DNA of 64,000 nt. Origin: Lachnospiraceae bacterium (GTDB lineage Bacteria > Bacillota_A > Clostridia > Lachnospirales > Lachnospiraceae). Location of the stretch: NCBI GenBank assembly GCA_009774465.1, contig VSNT01000002.1, positions 15,618 through 79,617 of the forward strand, written 5' to 3'. Within the stretch, counting starts at the first letter, position 1. Each line of letters opens with the position of its first letter. Shown here in pieces: positions 60,201 through 64,000 of the stretch. The notes under the pieces were generated by a model. The model ran no database searches. It saw only the letters and a program-made list of their open reading frames with translations, and was not told the DNA's origin. Both the position numbers and the translations under genes were made by a program.

Positions 60201-61722
60201 AAAGCATGTCTGCTTCCGCCCAGGGCTGCAGAATAATCTCCTCCCCTGCATAATACACATTTGACGCAAGATATGAAGTATCTGTAAGGTAGCGCATGGC
60301 ATTCGCCAGAAACACGGGGAATTCCGCCCGCAGTGGAAAATCCGATTCCCGTATATCAAATCCCACTACCACCTCTTTTCCCTCATCCAACTCCCTGTAA
60401 TAGCCTACGCATTTCCCGTTGTACTCCAAAAAGCTCTCCGCCCCTTCCGGAAGCGCAAAGCAATAAGCCTTATTTACCCCTATGGTAAATTCAGATAATC
60501 CTGCAGTTAAGTCACAGTCTGTCAGATCAAGCACAACATTTTCCAGTGTTTCTATGGTCTTTTTTCCTGCATCCCCAAAAATCAGCCGGTTTCTTCCTTC
60601 CCTCCTGGGAATCTGCCCTGCATCATAGATTACCACATTATAATCCTCAGGGGCATCTGTTTTTGCTTTGACAATGGTTTCTCCTGTAAGGGCGGAATAT
60701 GCCTTTTCAATAAAGGTATTTCCTTCCCCCACAAGCAGCCCGTTTATCTGATTTTCCCGGCTCTTCACCGCCCCCGAGCTATTGTCCTTTGCCAGAGAAT
60801 CATTTGCACCTTCCGAAAAAACAATTCCATCAAGGCATGATTTTAAAGTATCCCCCTGCCAGTCCACCTGTTCAAAAAGACAGAATGTGCTTTCCGAAGG
60901 AGCAAGCTGCATCTGTTTCAATGCAATCAGTTTTTCCCCTTCCTCATACAAACTGATATCAAAGGAAGCCTCCTGCTCACTGTAATTTGCAATGCTTACC
61001 ATGATATCGTAAGTTCCATCCTCCCGCCTGGTGAAAACGGTATATTCATTGGCCAGATTGGAAGAAGCCTCTCCTGCTACATAAAGTTCCTTCTCCCCGC
61101 CACTGTGCAGTTCTTCAAATCCTGATGCGCCTTCTCCATCTGTATAAACAATCAAATCCGCTGCATTTTCTTCCTCATCTCCCATAAGAGTGTCTAAAAT
61201 TCCCTGGGCTACGGCAAGGTTTCCGCCACTGTCGCTGCATGTAATACTTTTAAGGGTGCGCAGCAGATTGTCCGTATCTGAAATATCCACTGCCAAAAGC
61301 TTTGCTCCCAAAGCATCCTGCGTCACAATAGAAAACCGTGTATTTTCCGCTGCCCGCACATAATCGCAGGCCTGTTCTACTGCCTCCTCCAGACGGGTTT
61401 TTCCAGAGACAGTTCTATGCTGCATACTTCCACTGGTATCCAAAAGAAGTACTTTTCTGCCTCCGCCCTGTCCATCCACCTTAATAAAGGGCGACATCAA
61501 TGCAATTACCAGCAGGGCAATAATCAAAATCTGCAGATACATAAGAAGATTATGTACAAATTTTTCAAAAAAGGTTTTTGACTGCTGATTTTTTAAAAGC
61601 TTTTGCCAGAGAAGATTGGAAGATATCAGGTAATCCTCGCCTTTTGGTTTCAACAGATATAAAATTATAATGACTGGAACCGCTGCCAGAAGAAACAGCG
61701 GCCATAAACTTTCAAATATCAT
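57259..61722 (-). CDS. Giant membrane protein with BatA-like start and three VWA domains
   Basis: 1487 aa. An N-terminal BatA-type double helix (FLLAAVPVIIILYLL and LQILIIALLVIALM) precedes VWA 1 with its metal site LLDTSGSM (Asp95). Membrane helices follow around 560-620, then VWA 2 (VVDLSDSNEEH, Asp628), a glutamine-amidotransferase-like region with LICCGGEESFALGGY, and VWA 3 (VIDRSGSM, Asp973). A late membrane helix (NWLLLLSICLFVADVAM) leads to a Lys/Glu-rich cytoplasmic tail. MoxR and DUF58 genes precede it; together they probably assemble or control a surface complex. Much larger than usual Bat proteins. Confidence 0.88.
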   Translation of the reverse strand: MIFESLWPLFLLAAVPVIIILYLLKPKGEDYLISSNLLWQKLLKNQQSKTFFEKFVHNLLMYLQILIIALLVIALMSPFIKVDGQGGGRKVLLLDTSGSMQHRTVSGKTRLEEAVEQACDYVRAAENTRFSIVTQDALGAKLLAVDISDTDNLLRTLKSITCSDSGGNLAVAQGILDTLMGDEEENAADLIVYTDGEGASGFEELHSGGEKELYVAGEASSNLANEYTVFTRREDGTYDIMVSIANYSEQEASFDISLYEEGEKLIALKQMQLAPSESTFCLFEQVDWQGDTLKSCLDGIVFSEGANDSLAKDNSSGAVKSRENQINGLLVGEGNTFIEKAYSALTGETIVKAKTDAPEDYNVVIYDAGQIPRREGRNRLIFGDAGKKTIETLENVVLDLTDCDLTAGLSEFTIGVNKAYCFALPEGAESFLEYNGKCVGYYRELDEGKEVVVGFDIRESDFPLRAEFPVFLANAMRYLTDTSYLASNVYYAGEEIILQPWAEADMLSFDRQPKEAGIYKIGNEEHQEAYVVRFQTNTESDGRKTADSIGSVEGIKLQKVKRTVRNVFLVLALVFLIIEWILYVCQMRYRGKFYLIVRGLVFLCVILALFGIQVHLGSSRMATIFVVDLSDSNEEHLKESEKYLQESIAKMPSGNAYGIVTFGNNALVEQFLTGEDYYGGLLTLPEKTATNFEEAISKALTLIPTDCSGRLVLLTDGKETRGDISHMGQALLASQAEFLTLLYEDEEEPDAYIDNVTLPSYLHPGDKYSVTVLVESNYDTDAVIALYNGSTKTASNSVHLNEGSNRFVFSGQVDADAGSGAMENLRVQVQAKGDTCPENDTFSAYSVVESPPRILLVSGKKTNVSEFAAVLNAAGCDYSVVSTLNTPDNINDMLSYKSVILADVYMDDLPVGFLENLETYVKDYGCGLICCGGEESFALGGYRDTVLETVLPVDMQLRSINETPSMAMVMVIDRSGSMIDEMGETGATNLDIAIRSAMVAVDNLRDSDYVGILTFDTQYHWQVELREADDKSTIKEQIKGIDEGGGTTIKPALLEACEVLSESDASIRHVVLLTDGMGETNNFQDVISAYTAEGITLSTVAIGSFSDTQLLEQLADSCDGRYYYSDLGSDIPKIFAKEVFLGSDSYIQNGIFSLKVQKGHELTSNLFAEGWPVLYGYIAATPKMAATPVILSGDKDNPILTVWQYGLGRTVAWNSDVTGKWSGAFSGKDDYVQMWKRIVDYSTGNAGMGEDSVDVVTAGEWTEVTYYAKDYESSTEILVTIIDPKGDATEAKLHATAPGKYTGEFSTPQTGLYHFNVRRSENGEIQSYLPTAAAVQFSDEYKFDVSTDSYLNFVNQYGRRITEQDFIWNRISTKAKESFLLTNWLLLLSICLFVADVAMRRFQFVPKLPNKKSGRKKENTESVLSDMPGEKITGAEQEIKAKDSSEEDLKKKSKEVRAPKKTAKKTKASAQTLDTSQLLKKKDERNG

Positions 61723-62593
61723 ATAGCATCCTTAAATCCTGAAAAATCAGTTGATAAATGTCCCTATTCGTACTGCAAATCTCATAAAAGGCCCCTGCCC
61801 TTGCGCATTCCCGCCGCATCCGCTCCAAAAATTCCTGCAGAGCTCTTTCATATACCCGGATGCTCCCACTATCCAATGTAAGACGTAAGGTGCTTTGGTC
61901 CTCCATATCAATCAGATTCCTTGTCCCCGTCAGTTCTACGGAAAGCTCCTCACCCGCCAGCACATGTAAAAATACTGTTTTCTGTTTTCTATAATCCAGA
62001 AGGCGCAGCAGTTTTTCCAATGTTTCCTGCTCCTTATCCAAAAATGCTTCCTGCAGAAAATCACTGATCAAAATGGTCACTCCCGGAGCTTTTAGGGAAA
62101 GTGCACCAAGCGCTTTTTCAACATCCACTGTCCCCTCAAAAGAACGCTGCTTTAACCACTCCGCCAGCCTTGGCAGAGCCTTTTTTCCGCCTCCTGCCAC
62201 AAAAGGCGACTGCATGTTTCTCATGTCATAAAGAATCACCCGGTCCATATTATTCAGTCCCATATAGGAAAAAGCCGCCGCCAGCATACAGGCAAGCTCA
62301 CTCTTTTTCTTTACCCCATAATCCATAGAAGCACTGGTGTCCACTAAAATAGAAACAACAGCCTCCTTTTCTTCCATGTACTCCTTCACATAAAGCCTGT
62401 CCAGACGCCCATACGCATTCCAGTCAATCCGGCGTATATCATCCCCCGGCATATACTCCCTGAAATCCGAAAATTCCATAGAGGAACCCTTCTGCATAGA
62501 CTTACGATTTCCGGTCAGGTTCATGGAAGTTCTATGTCCCATGACCAGCCTAAGCTGGGACAGTCTGTCAAAAAATGCAGCATCCAACATCAT
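61712..62593 (-). CDS. DUF58 domain protein with VWA-like core
   Basis: 293 aa. The DUF58 signature YMPGDDIRRIDWNAYGRL is followed by VSILVDTSASMDYG, a metal-site-like VWA motif. These proteins commonly sit between MoxR and VWA-membrane genes and link the ATPase to its client. It overlaps the giant VWA gene by 11 bases and starts 23 bp behind moxR. Confidence 0.93.
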   Translation of the reverse strand: MMLDAAFFDRLSQLRLVMGHRTSMNLTGNRKSMQKGSSMEFSDFREYMPGDDIRRIDWNAYGRLDRLYVKEYMEEKEAVVSILVDTSASMDYGVKKKSELACMLAAAFSYMGLNNMDRVILYDMRNMQSPFVAGGGKKALPRLAEWLKQRSFEGTVDVEKALGALSLKAPGVTILISDFLQEAFLDKEQETLEKLLRLLDYRKQKTVFLHVLAGEELSVELTGTRNLIDMEDQSTLRLTLDSGSIRVYERALQEFLERMRRECARAGAFYEICSTNRDIYQLIFQDLRMLYDI

Positions 62594-62616
62594 CTTTTTC
62601 TTTTACTCCCATATGC

Positions 62617-63600
62617 TTAAACTTTCTGAATCAATGCCGATTTTGCATCTAAAATACTCTTTATAATATCATCCTCGGTAATCCCTTTACTGACAGCGTC
62701 GAAGCCGGCAATAATCCGGTGCCTGAGCACAGGGTATGCAGCTTCTTTCACATCCTGAAAAGAAACGTTAAAACGTCCCTCCAAAAATGCCTTTGCTCTG
62801 GCAGCCCGAATCAATGACTGGGCTGCTCTGGGACTGGCCCCTTCCCTGATATAGGGATTAGGCACATGGGTTTCCATCACAATCTCCAAAAGATAATCCA
62901 TCACCGCATCTGCAATAGGAATCTGGCTTACCAGTGTTCTTGCCGCCAAAAGCCCCTCTCCGTCCATCTGCTTTTCAATGACAGGCGTTTCACAGCCTTC
63001 CGTAAGTGCAACAATCCCCTTTAGCTCCTCTTTGGAAGGAAACCGGACTAATATTTTAAACATAAAACGGTCTAACTGGGCTTCCGGCAAAGGATACGTC
63101 CCTTCATTTTCTATGGGATTCTGGGTGGCCAGTACAAAAAAGGGCTCTTCCAGGGCATGACTGTCATTCCCCACCGTGACTGTATGCTCCTGCATTGCCT
63201 CTAACAGCGCTGACTGGGTTTTGGGAGTGGCACGGTTGATTTCATCCGCCAGAATCAGATTGGCAAAAATCGGCCCCCGTTCAAAGGAAAAGGAACTTCC
63301 CTGCTCATTCTTAATAATAATATTGGTACCGGTTACATCACTGGGCATCAGGTCCGGGGTAAACTGAATCCTTTTAAAGGATAAATCAAACACCCTGCCA
63401 ATGGTGCTGACCAATCTTGTCTTTCCCAAGCCCGGCATTCCCTCTAAAAGTACATTGCCCCCTGTAAGCATGGCCAGCATCACCTGCCTGATAATCCCCT
63501 TTTGTCCGATGATTCCCTTTTGTATTTCTTTTTCACATGCAGCAATCCGCTGCGCCATATATACCGGTTCCTGTAACCTGCTTTTGTCCAATGCTTCCAT
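62617..63600 (-). CDS. MoxR family AAA+ ATPase
   Basis: 327 aa. Walker A EGMPGLGKTRL (residues ~54-62), Walker B LILADEINRATPKTQ, sensor LATQNPIENEG and an Arg-containing SPRAAQSLIRAARA. MoxR ATPases act as chaperones that activate partner proteins, frequently VWA proteins, as encoded downstream. An AGGAAAAGGAAT-type site precedes ATG. Confidence 0.95.
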   Translation of the reverse strand: MEALDKSRLQEPVYMAQRIAACEKEIQKGIIGQKGIIRQVMLAMLTGGNVLLEGMPGLGKTRLVSTIGRVFDLSFKRIQFTPDLMPSDVTGTNIIIKNEQGSSFSFERGPIFANLILADEINRATPKTQSALLEAMQEHTVTVGNDSHALEEPFFVLATQNPIENEGTYPLPEAQLDRFMFKILVRFPSKEELKGIVALTEGCETPVIEKQMDGEGLLAARTLVSQIPIADAVMDYLLEIVMETHVPNPYIREGASPRAAQSLIRAARAKAFLEGRFNVSFQDVKEAAYPVLRHRIIAGFDAVSKGITEDDIIKSILDAKSALIQKV

Positions 63601-63696
63601 ATTCCTTTTCCTCCCTTATCTATAACAATTCAGCCTTCTGCATCCATAAAAACATGTGCTTTTTATCCGCCGCTGCAATATGGCTTATCTTTAACT

Positions 63697-64000
63697 TCAA
63701 TTAAAACTGGCAAAGTATTCCTTTATGATTTCTTCCATGCCGCTGGGATAACGCCCTGCTGCAATCCCCTCGTAGGCATTCTGTTCATAGCTTCCGATTA
63801 CAGCATCATAAGAAGTATGTGTCCCTTCCCAGCTCAGTCCATTCTGCGCCCGGAAGTACTCAGAAGACTCATGATTCGACGCATTTCCCGTAAGATTTTC
63901 GCTGTCTGCAATGGCATTGGGTACACTGACATAATCATGAGGCGCATTGCTGCTGCCAGTTCCGGCTCCATTTCCGGCACCGCTGCCCCCGTCCTGACCG
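63697..64000 (-). CDS. C-terminal end of a protein in the MoxR operon (runs off the window)
   Basis: 101 codons to the TGA at 63697. A Gly/Ser/Asn-rich low-complexity stretch (GQDGGSGAGNGAGTGSSN) precedes a small domain with YFRAQNGLSWEGTHTSYDA and YPSGMEEIIKEYF. Low-complexity spacer and position before moxR suggest an exported or membrane-anchored client of the operon. Family not recognised from this part. Confidence 0.65.
   Translation of the reverse strand, partial: GQDGGSGAGNGAGTGSSNAPHDYVSVPNAIADSENLTGNASNHESSEYFRAQNGLSWEGTHTSYDAVIGSYEQNAYEGIAAGRYPSGMEEIIKEYFASFN

Overview
The window looks like chromosomal DNA from a low-GC Gram-positive gut anaerobe, most likely Lachnospiraceae (class Clostridia). 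Supporting signs are AGGAGG ribosome binding sites on nearly every gene, sigma-A promoters of TTGACA/TATAAT type, and family markers common there: CD3324-like, RNHCP and DUF1062 proteins, DHHW plus MBOAT pairs, and a galactanase with a galactan-binding module. No rRNA, tRNA, CRISPR array, intact insertion sequence or complete prophage was seen. Family assignments come from reading the translations by eye, not from database searches.

Layout. 1-6.8 kb: start of a voltage-gated ion channel, a secreted GH53 galactanase, a hypothetical protein, a MATE exporter, an AraC regulator and a MutT-like NUDIX enzyme. 6.9-15.2 kb: NERD nuclease-like protein, a membrane coiled-coil protein, an envelope-stress-like operon (Gly/Arg-rich membrane protein, PspA, TerB-AAA ATPase), a soluble hybrid histidine kinase and a coiled-coil protein. 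15.3-25.4 kb: peptidase T, the first DUF3990 cassette, an RNHCP/CD3324 operon behind a leader-peptide-like element, a LysR/MATE divergent pair, an epimerase, a 4Fe-4S protein, a double GNAT protein and a frameshifted nucleotidyltransferase. 25.6-30.3 kb: a MarR regulator and two ABC exporters, with a terminator-like hairpin lying directly in front of the exporters.

30.4-39.4 kb: a long reverse-strand gene series from glgX through radical SAM, histidine phosphatase and methyltransferase genes into the second DUF3990 cassette, then a hydrolase and a kinase-like gene; next a TetR/MFS pair. 39.5-48.8 kb: YczE-type membrane protein, upp, a C45 hydrolase, a DHHW/MBOAT surface O-acetylation pair, an AAA ATPase, the third DUF3990 cassette and an acyltransferase-3. 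48.9-57.0 kb: accessory region with XRE regulators, DUF1062, NUDIX, several GNATs, a deleted S66 peptidase gene, and a decayed mobile-element fragment carrying two chromate-transporter halves and a frameshifted ArsR regulator. 57.2-64 kb: a MoxR/DUF58/giant three-VWA protein operon.

Two signals seem most likely to be new. (1) A three-gene cassette, consisting of an ADP-ribosyltransferase-like DUF3990 protein and two different small partners, occurs three times with divergent sequences, translationally coupled, in different operons. This suggests a toxin-antitoxin or conflict system. (2) Two unlinked genes (the CD3324/RNHCP operon and DUF1062) share the same 5' architecture: strong Shine-Dalgarno, 8-9-codon ORF, stop codon inside a shared inverted repeat, and a third arm able to pair with the second. 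This looks like a translation-coupled attenuator.
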